Below, piece by piece: positions 1-10,644 of a DNA stretch of 64,000 bases. Under the pieces are notes generated by a model that saw only the letters and a list, made by a program, of their open reading frames with translations, ran no database searches and was not told where the DNA came from. Source of the stretch: Comamonas sp. lk (GTDB lineage: Bacteria; Pseudomonadota; Gammaproteobacteria; Burkholderiales; Burkholderiaceae_C); NCBI GenBank assembly GCA_945860595.1, contig CAMAQV010000003.1, positions 52,705-116,704 on the forward strand. Reading direction: 5' to 3'. Made by a program: the position numbers and the translations under genes. Numbering within the stretch: position 1 is the stretch's first letter; every line of letters starts with the position of its first letter.

Positions 1-831
1 GCCGGTGGCGCGGAAGACCTCCCAGTCACCGCGCTCAATGGCCGACTGGTCGCCCACCACCAGCGCCGCCAACAAACCGGCGACCGCAGGGCCATAGGCT
101 GCATCGGCGCCCAGACGCGCATCGATGCGCTCACGCACCTGTTGGCGCAGACGGGCCAGCGCAAAGCCGGCACGCTCCTCGATCAACCGGGGCGGTACAT
201 CGCGCGCGGTGCTGCGCACATAGCCGGTGGCCTGCACGCCCTGCTCCCACAGCCAGAGCTCGTAATCAAAGCCATGGGGGTTGCGGCTGCCATGCGGCGC
301 TTTCAGGCGCAGGCTGAAGGACCAGCGCTGCCCGGCGCGCAGACCGGCGGGCTGGGTCTGCAATTCCCAGCTGCCCTCTGTCGTGGGAGCCGGGCCGCTG
401 TACCAAGCCACATCCAGCAGCGCGGGCAGCGCCAGCGGCTGCCCCTCCAAACTGGCGCTGTCCAGCGCCAGCCTGAAGCGCAATCCTGCCGCCGTGCGCC
501 GGGGCAAGTCGCTGACGACGCCCACCACCTGCACATCACGCCCCTCCAGTGCTGCAGGCAAGGCGCTGCGGGCAAAGTAGCAGGCCCGCACACCGGTGCT
601 AGCCCAAGCCAGCGCGCACAGCGCCAAGGCCAGGCACAACGCTTGGGCCAAAGTCCGCAAGCGCGGTGCGAACCACACAGCAGGCAGCGCCACCAGCGCC
701 GCGGCTGCATACACCCACAGATCGGACAGAGCCGCCTGCTGCAATTGCAGCGCCACGCCCGCCACCCACGCGCCGCCCGCCACCAGCGCGTGGCGCAGCA
801 CCGTGTACACCGTTGCGCGCAAGCCTCCCAT
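1..831 (-). CDS. comEC: ComEC/Rec2 DNA-uptake channel, N-terminal part (cut by window edge)
   Basis: Inner-membrane channel protein that brings single-stranded DNA into the cytoplasm in natural transformation. Only the first 277 codons are in the window; the reading frame is open to base 1. Hydrophobic N-terminal segments (through about residue 90) are followed by a soluble OB-like region with a Y-E-L-W-L-W-E-Q-G-V-Q-A-T-G-Y-V motif, then the hallmark start of the competence domain, V-V-G-D-Q-S-A-I and D-W-E-V-F-R-A-T-G. The ATG at 831 gives a natural ComEC N-terminus; GTG at 891 and TTG at 873 are in-frame alternatives, and no strong ribosome-binding site decides. It is divergent from the RidA gene, about 100 bp away. 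The type IV pilus genes also in this window are the usual partners for DNA uptake. Family assignment is confident; activity cannot be judged because the catalytic half lies outside. Confidence 0.85.
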   Translation of the reverse strand, partial: MGGLRATVYTVLRHALVAGGAWVAGVALQLQQAALSDLWVYAAAALVALPAVWFAPRLRTLAQALCLALALCALAWASTGVRACYFARSALPAALEGRDVQVVGVVSDLPRRTAAGLRFRLALDSASLEGQPLALPALLDVAWYSGPAPTTEGSWELQTQPAGLRAGQRWSFSLRLKAPHGSRNPHGFDYELWLWEQGVQATGYVRSTARDVPPRLIEERAGFALARLRQQVRERIDARLGADAAYGPAVAGLLAALVVGDQSAIERGDWEVFRATG

Positions 832-931
832 GGCGGCATGATAGAAGCCTGTCTGCGCCTGCCGGGCCCACAATCGGACCCGCGCTTGCACATTCCTTCC
901 AGCGCCCCCAACAACCCACCAACTCCTCGCT

Positions 932-1390
932 ATGAATATTTACGACACCCTCTCCAGCCTGAACATCACACTGCCCCCCGTGGCTACCCCGGCAGCCGCC
1001 TATGTGCCCTTTGTGCAAACCGGGCGCCTGGTTTTTCTCAGCGGCCATATCGCCAAAAAAGACGGCAAGCCCTGGGTCGGGCAATTGGGTAAAAACATGC
1101 AGACCGAAGAAGGTGCGGCAGCCGCGCGGGCGATTGCCATTGATTTGCTGGGCACTTTGCACGCTGCCGTGGGCGATCTGAACCGCGTCACGCGCATCGT
1201 CAAACTGATGTCACTGGTGAACTCCACTGCCGATTTCACCGAGCAGCACATCGTCACCAACGGCGCGAGCGCGCTGATCGGGGAGGTATTTGGCGAGCGC
1301 GGAGCGCACGCCCGCAGTGCGTTTGGCGTGGCGCAGATCCCTCTGGGGGCCTGCGTGGAGATTGAAATGATTGCGGAACTCGCCGACTAA
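932..1390 (+). CDS. RidA family (YjgF/YER057c/UK114) protein, 152 aa
   Basis: Small cytosolic protein of the Rid family. Proven members hydrolyse reactive enamine/imine intermediates such as 2-aminoacrylate, protecting PLP enzymes. The family signature is clear in the C-terminal half: A-R-S-A-F-G-V near residue 128, with the arginine in the position of the RidA catalytic/carboxylate-binding Arg, then I-P-L-G-A and the closing V-E-I-E. At 152 residues it is longer than archetypal RidA (about 128), with an insert at about 40-60 (K-K-D-G-K-P-W-V-G-Q-L-G), as in the YjgH/YoaB-like subgroups. It is therefore probably not the housekeeping RidA, and the substrate is unknown. It ends 48 bp before metG on the same strand, so co-transcription is possible. 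It is divergent from comEC. Confidence 0.88.
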   Translation: MNIYDTLSSLNITLPPVATPAAAYVPFVQTGRLVFLSGHIAKKDGKPWVGQLGKNMQTEEGAAAARAIAIDLLGTLHAAVGDLNRVTRIVKLMSLVNSTADFTEQHIVTNGASALIGEVFGERGAHARSAFGVAQIPLGACVEIEMIAELAD

Positions 1391-1438
1391 AATCGCCCCC
1401 TTCGCCCTCCATCCGGGCCTTCTGAGGGCTTACTCCCC

Positions 1439-3559
<2,121 letters not shown>

Positions 3560-3562
3560 CTT

Positions 3563-5176
3563 ATGCAGAGCAACAACCCCGGCGCAGCCCTGCACTTTGA
3601 CGTCTTGATTGTCGGCAGCGGGCTGGCGGGTCTCAGCGCCGCGTTGCTCCTGGCGCAACAGAACAAGCGGGTCGCCATCATCACCAAACGCGCGGTGCGC
3701 GAGGGCTCCAGCGGCTGGGCACAAGGCGGTATTGCTGCGGTGTGGGACAAAGCCGACAGCTTTGCCGCCCACGTGGACGACACGCTGATTGCAGGCGCTG
3801 GCCTGTGCGACATGGCGGCCACCCAGTTTGTGGTGGAGCAAGCACCCCAGGCGATTGCCTGGCTACAGGCGCTGGGGGTGCCGTTTAGCACCGAACACAA
3901 CGGCGATTTGCACCTCACACGTGAAGGCGGCCACAGCGCGCGGCGCATCGTCCACGTGACCGACGCCACAGGCGCAGCGGTGCAAGCCACCCTGATCGAG
4001 CAGGTGCAACAATCATCCAACATCAGCCTGTTTGAAAACCACACCCTGGTCGACTTGGTTACCAGCGACAAGGTAGCGGGTGACAAGCGTGGGGACCGCC
4101 GCTGCGTAGGCCTTTATGCCCTGGACGACGTGACCGACGAGGTGCTGACCTTCTCCGCCCCCCACACGCTCTTGGCCACCGGCGGCGCAGGCAAGGTCTA
4201 CCTCTACACCACCAACCCCGATACCGCCACCGGCGACGGCATTGCCGCGGCCTGGCGCGCGGGCTGCCGGGTGCAGAACATGGAGTTCATCCAGTTCCAC
4301 CCCACCTGCCTGTACCACCCGCACGCCAAATCGTTTTTGATCAGCGAAGCGGTGCGCGGCGAGGGCGGGCGCCTGCTGCTGCCCGACGGCACACGTTTCA
4401 TGCCCGCACACGACAAACGCGCCGAACTCGCCCCGCGCGATGTGGTGGCCCGCGCGATTGACTTTGAGATGAAAAAAGGCGGGCTGGACTGCGTGTATCT
4501 GGATATTTCTCACCAGCCGCTGGCCTTTATCCAAGAACACTTTCCCACCATTTACGCGCGCTGCCTAGAGCTGGGCATCGATATGAGCCGACAACCGATT
4601 CCGGTGGTTCCCGCTGCGCACTACACCTGCGGCGGCGTGCTCACCGACCTGCACGGCCAGACCAATGTGGCCGGTCTGTACGCGATTGGCGAGGCGGCTT
4701 GCACCGGCTTGCACGGAGCCAACCGCTTGGCCAGCAATTCGCTGGTGGAATGCATGGTCTTTGCCCGCGCCGCCAGCGAAGACATCGACCGCCAGCCCGC
4801 TCCCACCGCCCCGCTCCTGCCCGCCTGGGACGACAGCCGCGTGACGGACGCCGACGAATCCGTGGTGATCTCGCACAACTGGGACGAGCTGCGCCGCTTC
4901 ATGTGGGACTACGTGGGCATTGTGCGCACCAACAAGCGCCTGGAGCGCGCGGCGCACCGCATCGCGCTGCTGCAAGACGAGATCCAGGAGTTCTACGCCA
5001 ATTTCCATGTCACACGCGACCTGCTGGAGCTGCGCAATCTGGTGCAGGTGGCAGACCTGATTGTTCAAAGCGCCCGTTCCCGCCACGAGAGCCGGGGTCT
5101 GCATTTCAGCCGGGATTACCCGAAGATGCTCGCCAAGGCGGTGCCAACTACGCTGACCCCCGCGCAGCGAGTCTGA
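3563..5176 (+). CDS. nadB: L-aspartate oxidase, 537 aa
   Basis: FAD enzyme that oxidises L-aspartate to iminoaspartate, the first step of de novo NAD synthesis; the product goes to NadA. An N-terminal dinucleotide-binding motif G-S-G-L-A-G lies at residues 18-23. The succinate dehydrogenase/NadB signature [11 protein letters not shown] follows at about 50-60. The active-site regions H-P-T-C-L-Y and [11 protein letters not shown] are present, as is the late flavoprotein motif [21 protein letters not shown]-terminal helical domain completes a normal-length protein. It starts 3 bp after the metG stop and converges on thiQ, with 27 bp between their stops. nadA and nadC are in a separate operon 5.5 kb away on the other strand, so the three-step pathway is split around the thiamine transport genes. 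Confidence 0.96.
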   Translation: MQSNNPGAALHFDVLIVGSGLAGLSAALLLAQQNKRVAIITKRAVREGSSGWAQGGIAAVWDKADSFAAHVDDTLIAGAGLCDMAATQFVVEQAPQAIAWLQALGVPFSTEHNGDLHLTREGGHSARRIVHVTDATGAAVQATLIEQVQQSSNISLFENHTLVDLVTSDKVAGDKRGDRRCVGLYALDDVTDEVLTFSAPHTLLATGGAGKVYLYTTNPDTATGDGIAAAWRAGCRVQNMEFIQFHPTCLYHPHAKSFLISEAVRGEGGRLLLPDGTRFMPAHDKRAELAPRDVVARAIDFEMKKGGLDCVYLDISHQPLAFIQEHFPTIYARCLELGIDMSRQPIPVVPAAHYTCGGVLTDLHGQTNVAGLYAIGEAACTGLHGANRLASNSLVECMVFARAASEDIDRQPAPTAPLLPAWDDSRVTDADESVVISHNWDELRRFMWDYVGIVRTNKRLERAAHRIALLQDEIQEFYANFHVTRDLLELRNLVQVADLIVQSARSRHESRGLHFSRDYPKMLAKAVPTTLTPAQRV

Positions 5177-5203
5177 AGGCACCGCTGCGCGGGTGCGGCT
5201 GGG

Positions 5204-5863
5204 TCACCACAGCGCCTGCAGCGCCCCCTCCATCAAACGCAAACCGCGCGCGCCCACACTGCGGGCCTCGGCTTCGTCGTGTGTGACCCAGACTACGGCC
5301 ATGCCGGTCTGGGCTATGCGCTGTTGAAATTCGGCGCGCAAGGTCTCGCGCAAGGCGGCGTCCAACGCCGAAAACGGCTCGTCCAGCAAAAGAATGCGGG
5401 GTGCGGTGATCAAGGCCCGCGCCAGAGCGACCCGCTGCTGCTCACCGCCAGAGAGTTGCCACACCTTGGCATCGGTGTGCGGCCCCAAGCCAAAGCGCTG
5501 CAACATGTCCACCGCCTGGGCACGCGAAACGGCGCGGCGCTGGCCCTGCTCCACCAAGCCGAAGGCCACGTTGTCCTGCACGCTCAGGTGCGGAAATAGC
5601 GCAAAGTCCTGGAACAGAAGACCGCACTGGCGGCGGTGCGGCGGCAAGGCGGAGATGTCTTTGCCATCCAGAAAAACCTGCCCCGCATCGGGCACTTCCA
5701 GCCCGGCGATGATTTTCAGCAGCGTGCTTTTGCCACTGCCCGATGGCCCCAGGACCGCCACGGTTTCACCGGCTGCCACCTGCACATCCAGGCCGCGCAA
5801 AAGAATGCGGGACACGCTGCGCAGAGGCTTCCAGGTTTTGCTGATCGCGCGCAACTCAAGCAT
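5204..5863 (-). CDS. thiQ: Thiamine ABC transporter ATP-binding protein, 219 aa
   Basis: Cytoplasmic ATPase energising the ThiBPQ importer. The Walker A motif G-P-S-G-S-G-K-S-T is at residues 39-47, the Q-loop Q-D-F-A-L-F-P-H at about 85-92, the signature L-S-G-G-E-Q-Q at 137-143, Walker B ending in D-E-P at 161-163, and the H-loop T-H-D-E-A-E-A near 190. The length matches ThiQ (about 215-235) and is shorter than the FbpC/PotA ATPases because it lacks the C-terminal regulatory domain. The ATG at 5863 is chosen because the domain begins there and it overlaps the 3' end of thiP by 8 bp, giving translational coupling. Sequence alone would allow an Fe3+ or polyamine family member; the TPP riboswitch at the head of the operon supports thiamine or a thiamine precursor. 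Confidence 0.9.
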   Translation of the reverse strand: MLELRAISKTWKPLRSVSRILLRGLDVQVAAGETVAVLGPSGSGKSTLLKIIAGLEVPDAGQVFLDGKDISALPPHRRQCGLLFQDFALFPHLSVQDNVAFGLVEQGQRRAVSRAQAVDMLQRFGLGPHTDAKVWQLSGGEQQRVALARALITAPRILLLDEPFSALDAALRETLRAEFQQRIAQTGMAVVWVTHDEAEARSVGARGLRLMEGALQALW

Positions 5864-7496
5864 GGACACCCTCCTCGCCAGGCGCTTCGCCCCAGGGCCA
5901 TTCCAACAGCACAAACACCCCCAGCGCCAAAGCCATCAGCGCGCAGGCCAGCACCAGCGCCGCGTCATAGCGTGAGGCGCCGGGCTGGCTGAGTTGCTCG
6001 TACACCAGCGTGGTGAGCGTGGCCCACTCCGGGCGGCTCAAAAACAGGGTGACCGCGAACTCACCGACCGCAGTCGCCGCCGCAAACGCCATGCCCCGGC
6101 GCAGCGCCGGTTGCAGCAAAGGCCAGGTGACCCGCCAAAACGCGCGCCAGGGGCTGGCGCCCAGCGTGCGGGCGGCGGCCAGATAGTGCGCAGGCATGGC
6201 ATCCAAGCCAGCGGCCAGGGACTTGGCCACAAAGGGATACGCCAGCAACGCGTAGGCTGCAACCAGCAGCGGCGCGCTGGCCGTCCAAGACGGGTACAGC
6301 ACCAGGAGCCCAAAAGCCACCAGTACAGGAGACACCACAAAAGGTAGAAAAGCCAGCGCACGCAATAAGGCCCAACGCTGCGCAGCCAGCGCGTGGCACA
6401 GCCCCAGCAGCGTGGCCAAGACCAGCGCACAGGCTGAAAACCGCAGGGTGTTCCACAGCGCTTGCACGGCCTCGGGGGCCAGCAGAACGGCCCACGCGTG
6501 AGGCCCTGCGGCCACGGCGCGCCACAGAATTACCACCACGGGTGCGCCGCACAGCAGCGCCAGCACTGCGATGCAGCCCAGCACTGCAGCCCACTGGCCC
6601 GCGCTGCGCGGATGCCGACGCGGGATGCGGTCCGCGCGCACAGGCGCGGCCAGCCGCCGCTCCAGCGTGGAATACGCCAGGGCGCACACGCCGGTGGTCA
6701 GCAAGACCCAGGCGGCCAAGATCCCGGCCTGGGCCAGCTGCAGCTCGTGGGCGACCAGGGTGTAGATCTCCACCTCCGCCGTGGCGTAGTGCGGACCGCC
6801 CAGGAGCAGCGCCAGACCGAAGCCGGAAAAGCAATACAAAAAAACCAGGCACAAGGCCGACATCAGCCAGGGCAGGATGGCTGGCCACTCAATGCGCCAA
6901 AAGGCACGCCACGGTGTCGCGCCCAGCGTACGTGCTGCCGCTAAGCGCGAAGCGCTGACCTGCTCCAGTGCCTCGGTAGCGGCGCGCACCAGGATGCAGA
7001 GGTTGAAAAATACATTGCCGTAGAGCAGCAACCAGGGTGTTTGCTCCAGAGAAAGCGGCAGCAGCGCTTGCAGCACACCGCGCGGGCCCAGCAGCGCCAG
7101 CACACCCATGGCCGCAACCAGCGTGGGAACCACAAAAGGCAGCATCAAGGCCCGCAGCAGCAGCCCGCGGCCGGGAAACTCCAGCCGCGCCAGCACCCAG
7201 GCCACTGGCACGCCTAGCACGAGCACCAGCGCGCAGGTCAATCCAGCCTGCAAGCCTGACCACAGCATGCGCCAGCGCAGGTAGTCGTCCGTCCAGGGGC
7301 TGAACCAAGCGGCCCAGCCCGCGTCCGACCAAACCGCCTGCTCCAGCAAGCGCAGCGCCGGTGCCAGCAGCAGGAGCACCAGAAAGCCCAAGGGCACAGC
7401 GGCGAGCAGGAAACGACCCGCTCCCGGCAGCGCCGATGCGGCGGGTGAACCGGCTACACGCCAGCGCAGCGCGGTAGTGCGGGCAGCTTCACGCAT
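5856..7496 (-). CDS. thiP: Thiamine ABC transporter permease, fused two-module, about 546 aa
   Basis: Inner-membrane channel of the importer. It contains two homologous permease modules in one chain, as in ThiP and FbpB: each has a run of hydrophobic helices and a cytoplasmic EAA-like loop. The first loop is A-A-R-T-L-G-A-T-P-W-R-A-F-W-R and the second A-A-R-T-L-G-A-S-P-W-R-A-F-W-R, almost identical and spaced about 260 residues apart. Roughly 12 membrane segments can be seen. The start is uncertain: ATG at 7496 is used, with an in-frame TTG at 7508; neither has a clear Shine-Dalgarno sequence. A 13-codon reading frame (ATG at 7530) lies in the short gap after thiB. The gene overlaps thiQ by 8 bp. 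Confidence 0.88.
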   Translation of the reverse strand: MREAARTTALRWRVAGSPAASALPGAGRFLLAAVPLGFLVLLLLAPALRLLEQAVWSDAGWAAWFSPWTDDYLRWRMLWSGLQAGLTCALVLVLGVPVAWVLARLEFPGRGLLLRALMLPFVVPTLVAAMGVLALLGPRGVLQALLPLSLEQTPWLLLYGNVFFNLCILVRAATEALEQVSASRLAAARTLGATPWRAFWRIEWPAILPWLMSALCLVFLYCFSGFGLALLLGGPHYATAEVEIYTLVAHELQLAQAGILAAWVLLTTGVCALAYSTLERRLAAPVRADRIPRRHPRSAGQWAAVLGCIAVLALLCGAPVVVILWRAVAAGPHAWAVLLAPEAVQALWNTLRFSACALVLATLLGLCHALAAQRWALLRALAFLPFVVSPVLVAFGLLVLYPSWTASAPLLVAAYALLAYPFVAKSLAAGLDAMPAHYLAAARTLGASPWRAFWRVTWPLLQPALRRGMAFAAATAVGEFAVTLFLSRPEWATLTTLVYEQLSQPGASRYDAALVLACALMALALGVFVLLEWPWGEAPGEEGVHA

Positions 7497-7558
7497 GTCG
7501 CAGCGCAATAGGAGGGGTGGACTCAGCCATGGTCACAGATCCAGCGGTGTGGCGGCGT

Positions 7559-8614
7559 TTACTTGAGCACCACCTTGGTCCAGCGCGCCACCCAGGCTGC
7601 GCCTTTGTCAGCCAGATCTTTTTCGGCAGGCGCATCGGCCTGCGCGGGCTCGGGGGCAAACTTCATCACATCGGCGCGGGCCACGGCAGCGTCCACCGGG
7701 TACATCCACATCTCGGTCTGCATCTGCTTTTGCACTTCGGGCGAACGCATGAACTCGATCAGCTTAGCCGCCGCCACCTGCGCGCCGCCACCCTTGACCA
7801 GCGCAATGCCCTCGACCTGGCGATACACAGCGCCAGGTATGGCCAGACTGGCAGTGGGCGATTCGCTGATTTTTTCCTTGCTGTAAAAAACTTCGGCAGC
7901 CGGGCTGGTGGAGTAGCTCACAACCAGCGGGCGGGTGCCGCCTTCGGCACGGCTGAAGTCAGCGTAATAGGCCTCGCTCCAGCCTTTGGCGACTTTCATG
8001 CCGCCCTTGCGCATACGCGCCCACCAGTCAAAAGCTTTTTCCTCGCCCAGCGCGCCGATGGTCGCCAGCAAAAAGCCGTAACCCGTGCTGGACGTAGCCG
8101 GGTTTTGTACTACCAGCAAACGGGCGGTGGCGGGTTGTGCCAGATCTTCCAGCGTAGCGGGCAGGGCCCGCTTGTGCTTGGCAAACCAGGCCTTGTCGTA
8201 GTTGATGGTCACATAACCGTAGTCCACCGGCACCAGCGGCGCGGGCAAAGCGGCCAGGCTTTCGCGGCTGGCGGCGGGACCGGCGTAGGCATCCAGCACG
8301 TCCGCTGCGAGTGCCTTGGCGGCCAGTGCGTTGTCGATGCCGAAGACGACATCGGCCACAGGCGCTTTGCGCGTGAGGATCAGTTTGTTGAGCATCTCAC
8401 CGGCGTCACCGGCTTTGCTGATGCGCAATTTCACGCCGGCCTCTTTCTCAAATTGGGCCAGCAAGGGCTTGGGCAAAGCGAAGGAGCTATGGGTCAGCAC
8501 CCGCAGTTCAGGAGCCTTGTCCTGCGCGAACGCAGTGCCCGCACAAGCTGTACCCAGGGTGATCAAAAGCCATGCCGCGTGGCGGCGGGTGGAAGAAAAA
8601 ATGCCGTGGTTCAT
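7559..8614 (-). CDS. thiB: Thiamine ABC transporter periplasmic binding protein, 351 aa
   Basis: Periplasmic solute-binding protein that captures thiamine (or its phosphates) and delivers it to ThiPQ. The N-terminus has a Sec signal peptide with an S-T-R-R basic start, a hydrophobic core and an A-F-A/Q cleavage site at about residue 30. The mature protein starts with the type-2 binding-protein strand L-R-V-L-T-H-S-S-F and contains the TbpA-like stretches A-D-V-V-F-G-I-D-N and V-D-Y-G-Y-V-T-I-N-Y-D. ATG 8614 is preferred over an in-frame upstream ATG-like start because the signal peptide begins there and a GAGG ribosome-binding site precedes it. A TPP riboswitch lies upstream on the same strand. 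First gene of thiB-thiP-thiQ. Confidence 0.92.
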   Translation of the reverse strand: MNHGIFSSTRRHAAWLLITLGTACAGTAFAQDKAPELRVLTHSSFALPKPLLAQFEKEAGVKLRISKAGDAGEMLNKLILTRKAPVADVVFGIDNALAAKALAADVLDAYAGPAASRESLAALPAPLVPVDYGYVTINYDKAWFAKHKRALPATLEDLAQPATARLLVVQNPATSSTGYGFLLATIGALGEEKAFDWWARMRKGGMKVAKGWSEAYYADFSRAEGGTRPLVVSYSTSPAAEVFYSKEKISESPTASLAIPGAVYRQVEGIALVKGGGAQVAAAKLIEFMRSPEVQKQMQTEMWMYPVDAAVARADVMKFAPEPAQADAPAEKDLADKGAAWVARWTKVVLK

Positions 8615-8661
8615 GGTACGCCTCGTTTCATTACAAACATCCTGAACGGAGCTATGCAACG

Positions 8662-8685
8662 AAAAAAAGCCACAGAACACACGGC
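8662..8685 (-). terminator. Possible riboswitch-controlled attenuator before thiB
   Basis: On the minus strand, a weak stem GCCGUG / UGUGGC (8685-8669, with several G-U pairs) is followed directly by seven U residues (8668-8662). It lies between the TPP aptamer and the thiB start, which is where a riboswitch expression platform should be. The stem is weak, so translational control of the thiB ribosome-binding site is an alternative. The sequence pattern is seen; the function is inferred. Confidence 0.4.
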
Positions 8686-8699
8686 ATTTTCCCCATCAC

Positions 8700-8781
8700 A
8701 CTTCCTACGCTGGTATGACCCAGATCAGGTTCATGGGGTATTTCTCAGTCCGGCTTGCGCCGGACACCCCCGGTGAGGCCG
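8700..8781 (-). promoter_or_regulatory. TPP riboswitch (THI element)
   Basis: The minus strand carries the strongly conserved core of the thiamine pyrophosphate aptamer: GGGGGUGUCC, a perfect P3 stem GUCCGGC-GCAA-GCCGGAC, then CUGAGA, AUACCCC, UGAACCUGAUCUGGGU and AUACCAGCGUAGGAAG. These are the pyrimidine- and pyrophosphate-binding segments in the right order. It sits about 90 bases upstream of thiB, so TPP binding would repress the uptake operon. The outer P1 stem is not obvious by eye, so the ends are approximate. Confidence 0.95.
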
Positions 8782-8820
8782 CGATGATAGCTGCATCGCT
8801 GACGAGAGCGGACTGACAGG

Positions 8821-10644
8821 TTATTCAGCTCCGTAGCGCGCATCCACCCAGCCCCGCAAGCTGTTGATGAACGCCAGCCCTTGGACATGCGCGAGGTCCT
8901 CCACCCGCAACAGGCCCTCGGTGATGCGGCCTTCCGCCAGGTAGCGCGCGCGGCCCACGCCGGCCAGCAGGCCGCAGGACGCGGGCGGCGTGGTCCAGAT
9001 GCCGTCGCGCAGCACGGCGATGTTGCCGCGCGTGCATTCGGTGAGGTAGCCGTCTTCGTTCCACAAAATGGTGTCAAACACGGCAGGGTCGGCGGGCGTG
9101 AATGCGTCGTAGTGCGCGCGCCGGGTGGTTTTGAAGCGGGTGAATTCGCTATGGGCCTGCGCGAAAGCCCGGTCTGCCAGTTGCAAGTGCACCTGCGGCG
9201 GGTCGGCGGGCAGCGCAAAGGCTTCGCAGCGGGGCTGGCCGCGCGCGTCCAGCAAGAGGCGGACACGCCAGCTGCCCGTCAGGTGCTCATGCGCCAGGGC
9301 GTCTAAGGCGGCCTGCACCCGCGCCGCGTCCCAGGGTACACCAAAGTGCGCGGCGGCTAGCCGCATACGCTCCAGGTGCGCGTCGCGGTGCTGCGCGACG
9401 CCGTCCTGCAAGCGCAGGGTTTCCAGCAGCTCAAACGGGCTGCTGGCGCGCTGCACAAAAGCCTGCTTGTGCTGCCATTCCTGCCACTCGCCCTGCGGCT
9501 GCGCATCGAAGGTGATGCCGCTGCCGATACCGCAGCGGGCTTGCAAGCTGCCAGCCGCATCAGCCCGCAGCGTGACCGTGCGGATGGGCACATTGAAGGT
9601 GGCCGCGCCGCCGGGCCGCAACACACCTAAAGCGCCGCAGTACACGCCACGGGCTTGGGGTTCCAGCGCGTTGATCATGCGCATGGCCTGCACCTTGGGC
9701 GCGCCGGTCACCGAGCCGCAGGGGAACAGCGCGGCCAGCACCTCCCACAGCGTGGCCTCGGGGCGGGTGCGGGCCAGCACGTCGGTGGTCATCTGCCACA
9801 CGCTGGGCAAGGCCTGGGTGTGGAACAGGCGCTGCACCTGCACGCTGTGCGGCAGCGCCACGCGCGACATGTCGTTGCGCAGCAAATCGACAATCATCAC
9901 GTTCTCGGCACGTTCTTTGGGCGAGGCGCGCAAATCGGCGGCGCGCTGGGCATCGTCCTGCGGGGTGGTGCCGCGCGCGGCAGTGCCCTTCATGGGGCGG
10001 GCCAGCAGGCCGCCATCGCGCCAGTCAAAAAATAGCTCGGGTGAGACCGACAAAATCTGGCTGGACGCGCCGGTATCCAGATAGGCCGCGTAACCGCCGG
10101 GTTGGGCCCGCTGCAAAGCGGCGAAGAGCGGCGGGCCGCTGGCGCCAGCGCCCTCCCCCGGAACGCTGCCCAGCACACCGTGCATTTGCGCGGTGTAATT
10201 GACCTGGTACAGATCCCCCGCGCCGATGGCTTCGTGGATGCTTGCCAGCGCCGCATCAAAACGCTGGCGCTCCAGCGGCTCGCTCCAAGCGACCGTGACA
10301 TCAGCAGCCATAGGCTCGGGCCAGGGCAAAGCCTGGTCGTAAACCGCAAACCAGGCCAGCGGCTGGTCGCTCCCGCTGTGCACGGTGAAGGCTGCATCGA
10401 AAGCCGGAGCAGACTCAAACGCCAGATAGCCCACGCACCAGTTACCCGCCATTGCCGCCGCGTGCGCGGCCTCGACCACGCCACGCACGTCATGCAAGTT
10501 ATGCGCTACCAGCACCTGTAAGGGCTCGCCAAAAGCGTGGCGCGTGCGACCGCCGCCTAGCGCCGTGGTTTCAGCCGATTCGGTGGCGTACGGGTCCGCA
10601 AAGTCGACCAGCGCAGTGAGCGCGGGCCCTTGGGAAAAACCCAT
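8821..10644 (-). CDS. pabB: Fused aminodeoxychorismate synthase component I / 4-amino-4-deoxychorismate lyase, 607 aa
   Basis: Bifunctional folate-pathway enzyme: the PabB half converts chorismate plus ammonia to 4-amino-4-deoxychorismate and the PabC half releases pyruvate to give p-aminobenzoate. Residues 1-390 have chorismate-binding enzyme motifs: S-P-E-L-F-F, M-K-G-T-A-A-R-G, E-R-A-E-N-V-M-I-V-D-L-L-R-N-D, G-S-V-T-G-A-P-K and A-R-G-V-Y-C-G-A-L-G. From about 400 a class IV PLP fold follows, with the probable Schiff-base lysine in F-K-T-T-R-R-A-H-Y-D, then L-T-E-C-T-R-G-N-I and C-G-L-L-A-G-V-G-R. The order PabB-PabC in one chain is a known arrangement. The glutaminase subunit PabA is not in the window. 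Its ATG shares one base with the nadA stop (TGATG), so it is coupled to the nadC-nadA operon. Confidence 0.92.
   Translation of the reverse strand: MGFSQGPALTALVDFADPYATESAETTALGGGRTRHAFGEPLQVLVAHNLHDVRGVVEAAHAAAMAGNWCVGYLAFESAPAFDAAFTVHSGSDQPLAWFAVYDQALPWPEPMAADVTVAWSEPLERQRFDAALASIHEAIGAGDLYQVNYTAQMHGVLGSVPGEGAGASGPPLFAALQRAQPGGYAAYLDTGASSQILSVSPELFFDWRDGGLLARPMKGTAARGTTPQDDAQRAADLRASPKERAENVMIVDLLRNDMSRVALPHSVQVQRLFHTQALPSVWQMTTDVLARTRPEATLWEVLAALFPCGSVTGAPKVQAMRMINALEPQARGVYCGALGVLRPGGAATFNVPIRTVTLRADAAGSLQARCGIGSGITFDAQPQGEWQEWQHKQAFVQRASSPFELLETLRLQDGVAQHRDAHLERMRLAAAHFGVPWDAARVQAALDALAHEHLTGSWRVRLLLDARGQPRCEAFALPADPPQVHLQLADRAFAQAHSEFTRFKTTRRAHYDAFTPADPAVFDTILWNEDGYLTECTRGNIAVLRDGIWTTPPASCGLLAGVGRARYLAEGRITEGLLRVEDLAHVQGLAFINSLRGWVDARYGAE

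Noticed and set aside
142..1092. Long plus-strand reading frame of 316 codons at the left edge
   Set aside because: It is antisense to comEC and runs into the RidA gene; its Gln/Arg/Ala/His-rich composition is that of a GC-rich shadow frame.
5177..5203. Possible terminator between nadB and thiQ
   Set aside because: A small GCACC...GGGTGC dyad exists, but there is no U run on either strand and the gap is only 27 bp.
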